Below are positions 8,448-17,005 of a stretch of 64,000 nt of DNA, one piece after another. Position 1 is the stretch's first letter. Every line of letters begins with the position of its first letter. The notes under the pieces are model-generated. The model ran no database searches and was not told the DNA's origin. It saw only the letters and a program-made list of their open reading frames with translations. The DNA is from NIC37A-2 sp050289625 (GTDB lineage: Bacteria > Myxococcota_A > Polyangia > Polyangiales > Polyangiaceae), in the NCBI GenBank assembly GCA_050289625.1, contig JBNKGC010000001.1, forward strand, positions 1 to 64,000, in the 5' to 3' direction. Position numbers and translations under genes: made by a program.

Positions 8448-9626
8448 ATGAGGCCCTCGCGCTATCTCAGTCTGCTCGGTCTGACCGCCGCGGTGCTGGT
8501 CGCCGGTTGCAGTAAAAGCTCGTCGCAGCCGCCCCAGCAGCCGGGGTACCAGAATCCGCAGCAGGGATACCCAGCGCAGCAGGGATACCCAGCGCAGCAG
8601 GGATACCCAGCGCAGCAGTATCCCGGCCAAGCGTACCCAGCGCAGCAGTACCCAGCGCAGCAGCAGGGCCAAGCAGGTTATCCGCCTCAACAGCAAGGCT
8701 ATCCGCCCCAACAACCACAAACCGGACAGCAGTACCCGCAGCAGCCGGGCTCCGTCCCAAGCGCAGTCCCGACCACCCCGCCCCCAGCGAGCACGCCTAC
8801 CGCAGTCGCGCCGGCGTCGGATCCCATCAATCTGGTCGACTTGGGCTTCCTCCGCTACCGCGCGCAGTCCGTGCTGCTCGAGCTGATCGCGGCACTCCCA
8901 CCAGCACAGAGGCAGCGCGTTCAGGGGATCCCACTCGTGTTCGATCCCGCCGTCGGCGAGGTAAACGCATTCGCAGCGTGCACCAGCGACGGCGAATCGT
9001 TGATGGCCATCAGCGATGGCCTTCTCGATATCACCGCGCACCTGGCCCAAGCCCAGGCGGCCGACGAAATCTTCGGCACCCGCAAAGTCGACGAGTACGT
9101 CGGGACGCTGGCGCAGACCTTTCGTCCCGGACGACCCATCCCTCGCCCCGCGCCCGGGTTCATTCCTCAGGCTCAGCTTCTCGATCCGCGCCGAGTGGCC
9201 CGTCAACACGAGATTTTGGACGAAGAGCTAGCCTTCGTCCTCGGTCACGAACTCGGGCACCACCACCTCGGGCATCTCCCCTGCACCGCGCGCGGTTCCG
9301 TTCAGGTCGACGCGGCCGAGCTCGGTCACGCCCTCACTGGGGCATTGCCGTTGCTCAACCAACCGAACGAACTCGCGTCGGACGTCGCGGGAACCCACAA
9401 TGTCCTCACGGCCGGCGGTCGCCGCCAAGGCTATCATTGGACGGAAGGTGGAGGTCTCCTGACGATGCGGTTCTTCGCAGCATTCCAGCAGCTGTCACCG
9501 CAAGATCTCCTCTTCGCTTTCGAGCGATCCCACCCTCCGGCGGTCATTCGCACGCCGGTGATCCGTCAAACGGCGGCCACGTTTCGCGCGACGGGCGGAG
9601 CCAGCTTGCCGGCACTACCCTTCTGA
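8448..9626 (+). CDS. M48-type metalloprotease-like lipoprotein with GYPAQQ repeats
   Basis: A 392-residue predicted lipoprotein. The signal peptide ends in the lipobox VAGC (Cys21). Residues about 25-120 are a low-complexity Gln/Pro/Tyr/Gly linker with repeated GYPAQQ units, then a Pro/Thr/Ser stretch. The folded part from about residue 125 resembles the M48 peptidase family: the zinc motif HELGH at 267-271 followed by HHLGHL, an upstream segment on a buried strand (VNAFAACTSDGESLMAISDGLLD, as in BepA/LoiP-type proteins) and a downstream ELASDVAGT that fits the third zinc ligand (E in ELxxD). This suggests a surface- or periplasm-anchored zinc protease with envelope quality-control function, which is inferred. 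Two genes on: the FlhB/SctU-like protein starts 13 bases after its stop, so they may share a transcript. Confidence 0.85.
   Translation: MRPSRYLSLLGLTAAVLVAGCSKSSSQPPQQPGYQNPQQGYPAQQGYPAQQGYPAQQYPGQAYPAQQYPAQQQGQAGYPPQQQGYPPQQPQTGQQYPQQPGSVPSAVPTTPPPASTPTAVAPASDPINLVDLGFLRYRAQSVLLELIAALPPAQRQRVQGIPLVFDPAVGEVNAFAACTSDGESLMAISDGLLDITAHLAQAQAADEIFGTRKVDEYVGTLAQTFRPGRPIPRPAPGFIPQAQLLDPRRVARQHEILDEELAFVLGHELGHHHLGHLPCTARGSVQVDAAELGHALTGALPLLNQPNELASDVAGTHNVLTAGGRRQGYHWTEGGGLLTMRFFAAFQQLSPQDLLFAFERSHPPAVIRTPVIRQTAATFRATGGASLPALPF
8564..8617 (+). repeat. Three perfect 18-bp tandem repeats in coding sequence
   Basis: The unit GGGATACCCAGCGCAGCA occurs three times without change (8564-8581, 8582-8599, 8600-8617) and decays into partial copies up to about 8664. 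It encodes the GYPAQQ linker repeats of the M48-like lipoprotein. In-frame 18-bp units allow length change by slippage without frameshift. Confidence 0.9.
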
Positions 9627-9638
9627 CCACGACGGTAG

Positions 9639-10340
9639 ATGAGCACGGGTGGCGAGCCGAACGAAGCGCGTCTCCGGCGCGCGCACCGCGCAGGAAAAGT
9701 GCCGGTATCCACCAGCTTGCTGCGCGGCGCGGGACTCTGTGTATTCATCGGGTCGACCCCGACATGCGTCGAACATGCCTGGGAAGACTCGAAAACCCGA
9801 CTCGTCGCGGCAATCACCAGCTCGCCCCCTCGTCTCCCTACGGGCCCAGAGATCGCGTGGGCGCTGCTCGCCACCCTGCTACCTGTGCTCGGCGCACTCG
9901 CGGCGGTGAGCTTGCTGACCGGCCTCTTCCAGACGCGGGGCAGCCTGCGTCCCTCCGGCGACCGTTCAAACGACCCGCACCTGCCCCGCGATGTCGGGGG
10001 CAGCCGCCTCGGACGCGCGGGCTTCGGACTGGGCCTCGCCTTCATCGTTTGCTGGTTGGCCCTGCGGATCCTGCTCGCGAACGTACGCGAGCTTCCGCGC
10101 GCGAGCGACGCCACGACCGCGGCGCGCTTGGCCGGTGAAGTCGCCCAAGATCTCGCCTTCTGGTGTGCCGTCGCGGCTCTCGTCATCGGGCTTCTGGACG
10201 CCACGGGCCTGCGCGCCGCCTGGCGTCGCAGCTTGGGTCAGTCTCGGAGCGAGGTCGATCGGGAGCGGCGTGATCGGGAAGGTCCCGACGAGCCGCGTGC
10301 CGCCGTACGTGAAAGCCTCGCTGACCTCTCTCCAGAATGA
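9639..10340 (+). CDS. FlhB/SctU-family protein lacking the autocleavage domain
   Basis: A 233-residue membrane protein that matches the N-terminal membrane domain of FlhB/SctU, the export-switch component of flagellar and type III secretion systems. The start EARLRRAHRAGKVPVS corresponds to the family opening (basic, ...RL..A...GQVP.S). Hydrophobic segments lie at about 73-97, 127-148 and 166-188. The third is followed by LRAAWRRSLGQSRSEVDRER and REGPDEPRAAVRE, the counterpart of the family's MSKQEVK...EGDPxVK cytoplasmic linker. The protein then stops: the C-terminal domain with the NPTH self-cleavage site is absent, and no continuation is visible in another frame before the convergent gene two bases later. 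No other secretion-apparatus gene is in the window. It may be a relic, or an accessory with a new role. Family assignment is from motif order by eye. Confidence 0.65.
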   Translation: MSTGGEPNEARLRRAHRAGKVPVSTSLLRGAGLCVFIGSTPTCVEHAWEDSKTRLVAAITSSPPRLPTGPEIAWALLATLLPVLGALAAVSLLTGLFQTRGSLRPSGDRSNDPHLPRDVGGSRLGRAGFGLGLAFIVCWLALRILLANVRELPRASDATTAARLAGEVAQDLAFWCAVAALVIGLLDATGLRAAWRRSLGQSRSEVDRERRDREGPDEPRAAVRESLADLSPE

Positions 10341-10342
10341 TT

Positions 10343-12697
10343 TCAGGGAAAGAGACCTTCCCAGCACGCCGCAGCCTGCGCCTCCCCGAGCGATCGTGAA
10401 AGCTGTCCCAAAAAGCGTGCGCATGCTCGCTCGCCGCGCTGGTCCGCTGCCTCACGGGCACGAGCCAGACCGAAAACCCCCTCCAGAAACGCCTCCTGCG
10501 GGCGCCCGGACGCCGCCAACCCCACGGCCAACGCCAAGGCCGCGCGACACTGCTGCGACGGTGGCTCCGACAAAGCCTTGGCTCTTGCGGCGCGCAACTC
10601 CCGCAGCGCAACGCCGGCCTCTCCCCGGGCGAGATTCGCCATCGCTTCCAGGCGAAGAGCGAGGGCAGTGTGCTCCCGCTGCCGCATCGCCTGCGCCATT
10701 TGTTCGAGCGCCGCGGCATCGCGCCGAGCCACCGCGGCAGCCATCTCCTTGGGAAAGATGCTGTCCGCGTCCTCGCCGACCGAGCGCGCCGCTTCCGCCG
10801 CTGCCCGAGCCTGACGCAGTCCGGTCGAGTCGGGCTGCACCTCGATCTCGTCGAGATCCGCTTCGGAGAGCAGCTCCTCGGGCTCCCCTTCTTCAGGGAG
10901 GCTCGCGAAGTCATGCGTCAAGTTGGCGACGGGGATCTCGTGCTCCGGCGCAACGACGCTGGCCCGCGATACCGGACGAATCGAGTCCGGCGCAGACGGC
11001 GACGCTTGTTCGGGAAGCACCAGCCCCCTCGCCTGAAGCACCGTCACGTCTCCGCGCGCCGCAAGCTCCGCGAATGCTTCGGCCGTGGCCGAAAGCCCGA
11101 GCTCGTAGAGTTGGGGAACCAGGCTTCCGGCAAGTTCCTGAGCCCATTCCAGGTCCCCCGCCAGGGCCGCATGAGTGACGGCGCTCGCTCGCGAGCTCCA
11201 GTCGCTGCGGCGAGCCAGCTCGCTGGCGGCTGCCGCGTGAAGGAAGAGCCGCCGCTGCTCGTCGGTCAGACTGCGGATGACGGAGCTGTGAGTTGCCGAC
11301 TGGATGTGGCGGTCGCAGAGCCACCGAGCACTCGTGAGGCGCTCCAGCCACCCATCGATGTCCGACGTTTCAGCTCGTAGCCCTCCCCACTCGGGACCGG
11401 TCGCTGCCTCCCTTTCCGCTTCGAATCCACTGAGCAGTTTCGCGAGCTCACCCGTGTCGACGCGTCCGCCCCAAACGAGCCCTGCTTCGAGCGCGAGCGC
11501 TGCTTCGGGATGCAAACGTCGAAATCGTCGTTCGACCCAGTACTCAGCGGGGTGCTCCTCGGTCTCACTTTCAGCGGAACGCAGCCTCAGCCCGTCCTCG
11601 GACCACACCCAGTCCCCGCTTTCGAGCGCATCGGTCAGACGCTCCATCACCGAGAGAGGAAGCGCGGACGGCGCCGTGCCGAGACTGCGTCGCAGCTCCT
11701 CCGCGAGCTCGCCCCGCGTCGCGGTCGTGGCCAATTGAAGGCCCGCCGCACCGGTGACTGGTGCGAGGTCCCTGACACCGGAGTTCTCGGCTGATTGAAA
11801 GGCGGCGGGGACTGGGGCCCCTTCGTCGACGCGAAGAACCACACCCAGAGCTCCCTCGTCGCAGCGCGCCGCCAAGAACTCCAGAGTATCTGCGTCGACG
11901 CTCTCCACGTCGTCGACTGCCACAATCGCAATGCCACGCGCTCGAAGCATGTCGTTCAATTCGCAGGGCGGAGGTGCCCCTTCGACTTCGAGAGCCTGAA
12001 GCAGTGCGTCCAAGGGAGCCCCCACTCTTCCTGGCCGCACCAAGAGCGCATCGTCCCGGCCGTGCGAAAGCTCCCTAAGCACCCGCGTTCCTCCGCTTCC
12101 TGCGCTGCCCCGCACCAAGAACACGCAGCCGCGTTCCGGTAGCGAGGCACTCGGCTCCGGGCCCTGAAACTCGGGCTCACCCACTCGCGCCACGGCCTCG
12201 TCGAGGAGCGAACGCAGCGGGTGGACGATATCCAACATCAACGCCGAGACTGGGTCGCGGTTTTCCCGGCGGGGTGGTTCCCCCAGGGTCAAGAGCTCGC
12301 CGTGTGCGGCACGCACCAGCTGCGGGGAAACGAGCACCTCGCCGGTTCGAGCATAGCCGGCGAGGGCCTCGCTCAGTCCGAGCGCTTCTCCGGTGACCAG
12401 CGCAATACGCGCCCCACCCGAAACAGTCTGGAGCTCGCCATGGCAAAAGCCACACGAAAGTTCCAGATTCGCGGGTTCGCCCACCAGGAAGTCGACCGCG
12501 TCTTGGAGTCCGTCAGCGGCGAAATCGACACTTAGGCCGCGAAAGTTCCACCCCACGATGCGACCCCCGAGCGCCGTGGCTCGCTCGAGCAGGCGCCCCG
12601 AGAGCTCGTGCCACTGCTGTTCGATGGGGACCGCGCCGTCACCCTCGGTCGCCGCCGGGGGGCGCCAGGTCAGGGAAACGACCAAGCGAAACGCCAT
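10343..12697 (-). CDS. Decayed nucleotide-cyclase-like plus ATPase-like protein with helical C-terminus
   Basis: A 784-residue cytosolic protein. Residues 1-160 look like a class III cyclase homology domain: a beta-alpha unit GGRIVGWNFRGLSVDFA, then GGARIALVTGEALG and GYARTGEVLVSPQLV, the latter typical of adenylate cyclase C-terminal parts, but metal-binding Asp and catalytic residues are not evident. Residues about 190-340 resemble an AAA/STAND ATPase: RGSAGSGGTRVL at 196-207 stands where a P-loop would be but lacks the essential Lys, and AIVAVDDVES at 257-266 resembles Walker B. The remaining 400 residues are Ala/Leu/Glu-rich helices, TPR-like. In intact relatives such proteins are cyclase-ATPase-TPR regulators; here both catalytic parts seem dead, so a scaffold role is likely. 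It starts two bases after the PspA stop, indicating one operon. Confidence 0.7.
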   Translation of the reverse strand: MAFRLVVSLTWRPPAATEGDGAVPIEQQWHELSGRLLERATALGGRIVGWNFRGLSVDFAADGLQDAVDFLVGEPANLELSCGFCHGELQTVSGGARIALVTGEALGLSEALAGYARTGEVLVSPQLVRAAHGELLTLGEPPRRENRDPVSALMLDIVHPLRSLLDEAVARVGEPEFQGPEPSASLPERGCVFLVRGSAGSGGTRVLRELSHGRDDALLVRPGRVGAPLDALLQALEVEGAPPPCELNDMLRARGIAIVAVDDVESVDADTLEFLAARCDEGALGVVLRVDEGAPVPAAFQSAENSGVRDLAPVTGAAGLQLATTATRGELAEELRRSLGTAPSALPLSVMERLTDALESGDWVWSEDGLRLRSAESETEEHPAEYWVERRFRRLHPEAALALEAGLVWGGRVDTGELAKLLSGFEAEREAATGPEWGGLRAETSDIDGWLERLTSARWLCDRHIQSATHSSVIRSLTDEQRRLFLHAAAASELARRSDWSSRASAVTHAALAGDLEWAQELAGSLVPQLYELGLSATAEAFAELAARGDVTVLQARGLVLPEQASPSAPDSIRPVSRASVVAPEHEIPVANLTHDFASLPEEGEPEELLSEADLDEIEVQPDSTGLRQARAAAEAARSVGEDADSIFPKEMAAAVARRDAAALEQMAQAMRQREHTALALRLEAMANLARGEAGVALRELRAARAKALSEPPSQQCRAALALAVGLAASGRPQEAFLEGVFGLARAREAADQRGERACARFLGQLSRSLGEAQAAACWEGLFP

Positions 12698-12699
12698 GC

Positions 12700-13422
12700 T
12701 CAGGATCCGATCCGGAACTTGGTCTTCATGGCCTGGAGCTCGTCCTCGACCTCCGAACCGGAACCCTCGCCCGAATCCCCATCCTCACCAGCTTCCAGTC
12801 TGCGAAAGCGCGCCTCGACCTCGTCCGTGCTCATGGCCCCGGGGCCCACAGGCCGCAGTGCCTCCTCGACCTCACGCTGCGCCTGCACGGCCGCCTCGAT
12901 GCCGTCGATTTCCGCCTCGAGCCGACGCAGCTCGGAGAACGCAGAACCGTCGCCTCCGAGGGTTTCGACGCCACCGCCGGCGCGCGCCTGGCGAGCCTGC
13001 ACGGCGATCGTGTTCTTGCGGGCATCAATCTCCTGCACCCGCTGCTCCATGCGCTCCAAATCGCGCTTCATCTCGAGGGCCAGCCCGCGCTGTTCGACCC
13101 GGAGCGCCTCGGCACGGTCACGCTCCTGGCTGATCCGCCTTCGTTGCAGCAGCGCTGCACGCGCGAGCTCGTCGTCACCTCGTTTGACCGCGAGCTCCGC
13201 GCGCGACGCCCACTTCTCGAGTTGCCCGTCGAGCGCCTCGACCTTCGCGCGAAGTTGCTTCTCGGCGGCAACTCCGCTCACGACCTCGCGACGGGCAGCG
13301 CGGATCTGCTCCCGCATCTCCAGGAGCGTCTGCTCGATGGAACGACCAGGGTCGTCGAGCTTGTCCAGCAGTGCGTCAAAGTTCCGCCCAATGGTACGGC
13401 CCATTCGCCCGAGCATGCCCAT
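12700..13422 (-). CDS. pspA: PspA/IM30-family membrane-stress protein
   Basis: A 240-residue, almost wholly alpha-helical, highly charged protein with the family opening MGMLGRMGRTIGRNFDALLDKLDDPGRSI, comparable to PspA, LiaH and Vipp1. Long coiled-coil helices span about residues 25-190 (heptad-like AAEKQLRAKVEALDGQLEKW and ELRRLEAEIDGIEAAVQAQ). PspA proteins polymerise into ESCRT-III-like rods and rings on stressed inner membranes. The ATG at 13422 gives the family N-terminus; an ATG at 13443 would add seven residues. It is the first gene of a pair with the cyclase/ATPase-like protein two bases downstream. No PspF-like activator is adjacent. Confidence 0.88.
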   Translation of the reverse strand: MGMLGRMGRTIGRNFDALLDKLDDPGRSIEQTLLEMREQIRAARREVVSGVAAEKQLRAKVEALDGQLEKWASRAELAVKRGDDELARAALLQRRRISQERDRAEALRVEQRGLALEMKRDLERMEQRVQEIDARKNTIAVQARQARAGGGVETLGGDGSAFSELRRLEAEIDGIEAAVQAQREVEEALRPVGPGAMSTDEVEARFRRLEAGEDGDSGEGSGSEVEDELQAMKTKFRIGS

Positions 13423-13686
13423 GGCACGAGAATGCCATGGCATGGATCAAAGCAAACCAGAAAAATTACCTACAGATCCAGGTGCTTGGACGCACCGGCC
13501 CGGCCCCGCAGATTTCTCTCGAGACTTGCCTGTTCTTGCGGGGGATCGGCCACTCTTTCGACGCGCGGTAGTGCGTCCAACGCGCGCCCGCCGGATCCCG
13601 AGCTCGGAAGGTCGCTCGCCACTCACCCTCGCGGGCTCGAGGTGACGAGGGCGGAGAGCCGATGCCGCTCCCCGCCCAGGACGGCG

Positions 13687-15102
13687 TCAGCGATTCGCGA
13701 TGTGGATGGCATGGCCCAGCGAGGCGGCACTCGCCTCCATCAGCGCTTCGCCCAGGGTTGGATGGGGGTGAATCGTGAGCGCCATGTCTTCGGCCGTCGC
13801 CACCATTTCGAGGGCCAGCGCAGCTTCGCTGATCAGATCGCTCGCAGAGGGGCCGACGATGTGGATGCCCAGGATCCGGCCGGTATCCGTGTCGGTGACG
13901 ACCTTCACGAAACCATCGGTCTCGGCAATGCTCATGGCGCGCCCGAGAGCCGAGAAGGGGAAGCGCCCCACCTTGTAGTTGAGGCCCTGCTCCTTGGCCT
14001 GCGCCTCGGTGATACCGACCGTGGCGATCTCGGGATGGGTGAACACGATACCCGGCACCGTGACCCAGTCCTTGGCGGCGCGCTTGCCTCCGATGACCTC
14101 TGCCGCGACCTCGCCTTCCTTGGAGGCCTTGTGCGCCAACATGGGAGGACCGCTCACGTCACCGATGGCGAAGATGCCCTCGACGTTCGTCTGGCAGAGC
14201 TCGTTGGTCTGAACGAAGCCACGCTGATCGATCTGGACGCCGAGTTCTTCGAGGCCGAGATTTCTCGAGCGCGGCTTCATGCCGACGGCCACGAGTACCT
14301 GGTCACACTCGATCTTCTCCGTCTTGCCCTCGGTCACGACCGTCACCGCCACGGTGCCGTCCGACTTCACCTCGAAGCCCTCGGCGCGCGTGTTCTTGAG
14401 CACGTTACCGCCGTGCTTCTTGATCTGTCGCTCGACCACCTTGGTGCAGTCGGGATCGATCCCCGGCAAGAGACCTGGCGTGAGCTCGACGACGGTCAGC
14501 TGACTACCGAAGGTCTGATAGACCATGCCGAGCTCGAGACCGATCACACCACCACCAACGACGACCAGGCGCTCCGGCACCTTACGCAGGCTGACCGCCT
14601 CGCGGGCGCCGATGATCTTGTCGCCGTCGAACTCGAACCCGGGCACTTGGATCGTCGCCGAACCCGTCGCCACGACGATGGCCTTCTTCGCGACGACCCG
14701 CTTGGTCCGGCCGTCTTTGAGGCTCACCTCCACGGTGTCGCGCGCCACGAGCTTTCCAGTGCCTTCGAGCATGTCGGCTCCGTTGCTCTTGAGCAGGCCG
14801 CGCACTCCGCCCGTCAGCTTCTTGACGATGCCGTTCTTCCAGTCCTGCATCTGCTCGACGTCGACTTCGACCCCGCTGACCTTGATGCCGTGAGCGCCGA
14901 TCTTCTGAGCCTTGTCGTAGAAGTGGGCGTTGGCGATGAGCGCCTTGGACGGAATGCAGCCCCAGTTGAGGCAAACGCCGCCGTACTCCTCCTCTTCGAT
15001 GCAGAGGGTCTTCACTCCCAGCTGCGCGAGCCGAATGGCGCACACGTATCCGCCGGGACCACCACCAAGAACAATCGCGTCGTACTGGTCGGCCATGGCC
15101 AC
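13687..15102 (-). CDS. lpdA: Dihydrolipoyl dehydrogenase (E3)
   Basis: A 471-residue flavoenzyme of full family length. The FAD-binding GGGPGGYVCAIRLAQLG opens the protein, the redox-active disulfide is in GGVCLNWGCIPSKAL, the NAD-binding fold has VVGGGVIGLELGMVY, the second FAD motif is IFAIGDVSGPPMLAHKA, and the C-terminal active-site His-Glu pair lies in TIHPHPTLGEALMEA. It reoxidises dihydrolipoamide on the E2 subunits of pyruvate, 2-oxoglutarate or branched-chain 2-oxoacid dehydrogenases and the glycine cleavage system. No E1, E2 or gcv gene adjoins, so it probably serves several complexes. Convergent or parallel neighbours are unrelated. The nearest upstream gene on the same strand ends at 15145, 43 bases before its start. 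Confidence 0.96.
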   Translation of the reverse strand: MAMADQYDAIVLGGGPGGYVCAIRLAQLGVKTLCIEEEEYGGVCLNWGCIPSKALIANAHFYDKAQKIGAHGIKVSGVEVDVEQMQDWKNGIVKKLTGGVRGLLKSNGADMLEGTGKLVARDTVEVSLKDGRTKRVVAKKAIVVATGSATIQVPGFEFDGDKIIGAREAVSLRKVPERLVVVGGGVIGLELGMVYQTFGSQLTVVELTPGLLPGIDPDCTKVVERQIKKHGGNVLKNTRAEGFEVKSDGTVAVTVVTEGKTEKIECDQVLVAVGMKPRSRNLGLEELGVQIDQRGFVQTNELCQTNVEGIFAIGDVSGPPMLAHKASKEGEVAAEVIGGKRAAKDWVTVPGIVFTHPEIATVGITEAQAKEQGLNYKVGRFPFSALGRAMSIAETDGFVKVVTDTDTGRILGIHIVGPSASDLISEAALALEMVATAEDMALTIHPHPTLGEALMEASAASLGHAIHIANR

Positions 15103-15144
15103 CGCGCATAGCGGACTGTGGCCGGAGCCACAAGCTCGCGACGC

Positions 15145-16221
15145 TCAACGACTTTCGACCGGCGCGCCGTCGGACCGACCGGCGGCCGAGGAGGCTCGTC
15201 CTTCCGCTTTCAGCCTCTCGATCGCCTCACCGAGAATTTCGGCATCGATGGATTCGCCCCGCGCCTGCATCGATTCCAGAAGCGGGAGAAACCCCACGAG
15301 ACCAGCGCGACTTGCTGCCTCCACGGCAACCGTTCGCGTATGCCACGACCGGGCCTGGAGGCCCTTTTCGATGGCTGCGCGTGCTCGCTCGTCCCCCATC
15401 CGTGCGAGAGCGACGCGCGCATGCCAGGCGAAGGGATCGCGCGACACGCCGAACCAGCCAAAGGCGCGACGACGCAGCGAGGGGATTGCAGCGCGAAGCC
15501 CGAGCTCACCGGAGAGCTCGATAGCCGTCTGTTCGTCGGAGGGCTCGGTGACCCCTGCTCGCCGCTGGACCGCAGCGACGAGCACGTTTCGACTCGATTC
15601 GAGACCGGCCCGCGCCAAGAAAATAGCGGCCTGCAACCGCACGCACGCACTCTCGTCGTCGAGGCGCGCGCGAGCCATGGCAACGAGTGCGTCGGTGGGA
15701 AACTGATCAGCACCGATCCAGTGCTCCTCCGCCAACCGGATCGCCAGGGTCCGCACCTCGGCGTCCGAATCCTCGCTCCGTTCGATCAGCTCTTCTTCCA
15801 ACGCCTCCGGAGCGAGGCGCGCCCAAGCGGCAAGCGCCTGGAATCTGAGCGCTGGCTCGCCCGCTGCCAAGAGCCCCCGGATACGCCCGACGACCTCGGC
15901 ATCCCCCGGCTCGGCCAGCTCACCCAGAGCGACAACCGCCATCTGCCGCACCCGGATCGCGGCGTCCCCGAGAAATGGGACGAGAGAGCCCACGGCCTCG
16001 ACTGCTTCGAGATCGGCAAGCGCTACGATGGCACCCGCCTGGACTTCAGCCTCCCCGTCGCTCAAAGCTCCACGCAGGAGCGCGATCGCTTCGCCCCGCT
16101 CCGGATCCATCTCGAACCGAGTCAGGTCTCGGATCGCCGAAAGGCGGACACTCGCCCTCTCGTGGTGAAGGTCTCGCTGGGCGGCGCTGAGCGTGCGCGG
16201 CAACGGTGCCAACTTGAACAC
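15145..16221 (-). CDS. HEAT-repeat protein
   Basis: A 358-residue protein made of about eight or nine HEAT-type helical repeats. Clear units include VRLSAIRDLTRFEMDPERGE, EVQAGAIVALADLEAVEAVG, IRVRQMAVVALGELAEPGDA and ALRFQALAAWARLAPEALEE, each with the conserved hydrophobic spacing and a Val-Arg at the second-helix start. No signal peptide, membrane helix or catalytic motif is seen. HEAT proteins are usually scaffolds for protein partners; the partner is unknown. The start is a GTG (MFKLAPLPRTLSAAQRDL). It lies 43 bases upstream of lpdA on the same strand, so read-through into lpdA is possible. Divergent from the VTT protein at 16324. Confidence 0.75.
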   Translation of the reverse strand: MFKLAPLPRTLSAAQRDLHHERASVRLSAIRDLTRFEMDPERGEAIALLRGALSDGEAEVQAGAIVALADLEAVEAVGSLVPFLGDAAIRVRQMAVVALGELAEPGDAEVVGRIRGLLAAGEPALRFQALAAWARLAPEALEEELIERSEDSDAEVRTLAIRLAEEHWIGADQFPTDALVAMARARLDDESACVRLQAAIFLARAGLESSRNVLVAAVQRRAGVTEPSDEQTAIELSGELGLRAAIPSLRRRAFGWFGVSRDPFAWHARVALARMGDERARAAIEKGLQARSWHTRTVAVEAASRAGLVGFLPLLESMQARGESIDAEILGEAIERLKAEGRASSAAGRSDGAPVESR

Positions 16222-16323
16222 GGCGCGGAGCGTAGCTAACCAGAGCTACAAACGCGAAGGGCCTCAGGCCGAGGTCCGAGCGACCGTTCCCGGTTTCCGT
16301 CCACCGCCTACTTCGAGACCCAG

Positions 16324-16974
16324 GTGCCCGAGCTCACCACAGATGGCGTCAAGACACCGCCACCTCCCTCGTCGGGCTCCTCGTCGGAGGCGCCGCTTGC
16401 TCGTTACATTCACAAGAACCTGATCCGCGCGGGACTCAGCCTCGTCCTCTTGGCAGTGATCGCAGGCGTGCTCGCCGTACGCTACGGGGAGGAGCTCGAC
16501 CGCGTCACCGATTGGGTGTTCGACACGATTGGTTTGGGCGGGTTGGTCCTCCTGATTTTCATCACGGACTGGTTCGTCAGTCCGTTTCCTCCCGACTCGG
16601 TGCTGTTGCTGATCGCCAACAGCCCTTACCACCCAGACTGGCTCTGGCTCATCCCGACCATTGGGACTGTCTCGTCCATCGCTGGGTGGCTCGGGTACTT
16701 TTGCGGCCGCCGGCTGTCCCGAACGAAATGGCCGCACCTCCTGTTCGGACGAATCAAGCAGAACAGTCCCGGAATGATTCTCCGCTACGGACCGTGGGCG
16801 GTCGCGCTCGGTGCGATGACCCCCATTCCGTTCTCAATCACGTGCTGGACCGCCGGCATGCTCGACCTGCCTTTCGGACGCGTGGTCTGGCCGTGCCTTC
16901 TCAGGATCCCTCGGTACGTGATCTATTACGTGGCGATCGCCTACGCCGAGGTGTTCGCACAGAAGTTCTTCTGA
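16324..16974 (+). CDS. VTT/DedA-like integral membrane protein
   Basis: A 216-residue membrane protein starting at a GTG. After a Pro/Ser-rich cytosolic N-terminus it has a first helix (LSLVLLAVIAGVLAV), then a VTT (DedA/SNARE-associated) core: GLGGLVLLIFITDWFVSPFP with the family's Pro-rich re-entrant loop, SSIAGWLGYFCGRRL with the Gly-x-x-x-Gly and basic residues, and GPWAVALGAMTPIPFSITCW with the Pro following the second re-entrant segment. DedA-type proteins move lipid carriers or phospholipids across the inner membrane and support envelope integrity. No partner gene is adjacent, and the substrate is not inferable. Confidence 0.75.
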   Translation: MPELTTDGVKTPPPPSSGSSSEAPLARYIHKNLIRAGLSLVLLAVIAGVLAVRYGEELDRVTDWVFDTIGLGGLVLLIFITDWFVSPFPPDSVLLLIANSPYHPDWLWLIPTIGTVSSIAGWLGYFCGRRLSRTKWPHLLFGRIKQNSPGMILRYGPWAVALGAMTPIPFSITCWTAGMLDLPFGRVVWPCLLRIPRYVIYYVAIAYAEVFAQKFF

Positions 16975-17005
16975 AGGCTCTGCGTCCAAGAAGCGGGCGA
17001 AAGCC

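Noticed and set aside
7296..9209. A 637-codon open frame on the minus strand
   Set aside because: It lies antisense to the exchanger and the M48-like lipoprotein, which have clear family motifs; the translation is low-complexity Arg/Glu-rich, as expected for antisense of GC-rich genes.
9639..10340. Working type III secretion system
   Set aside because: Only one component, itself truncated, is present; no ATPase, ring, needle or secretin genes nearby.
13144..15111. A 655-codon open frame on the plus strand
   Set aside because: Antisense to lpdA and pspA, both firmly identified; composition (His/Arg/Asp/Leu) is typical of a shadow frame.
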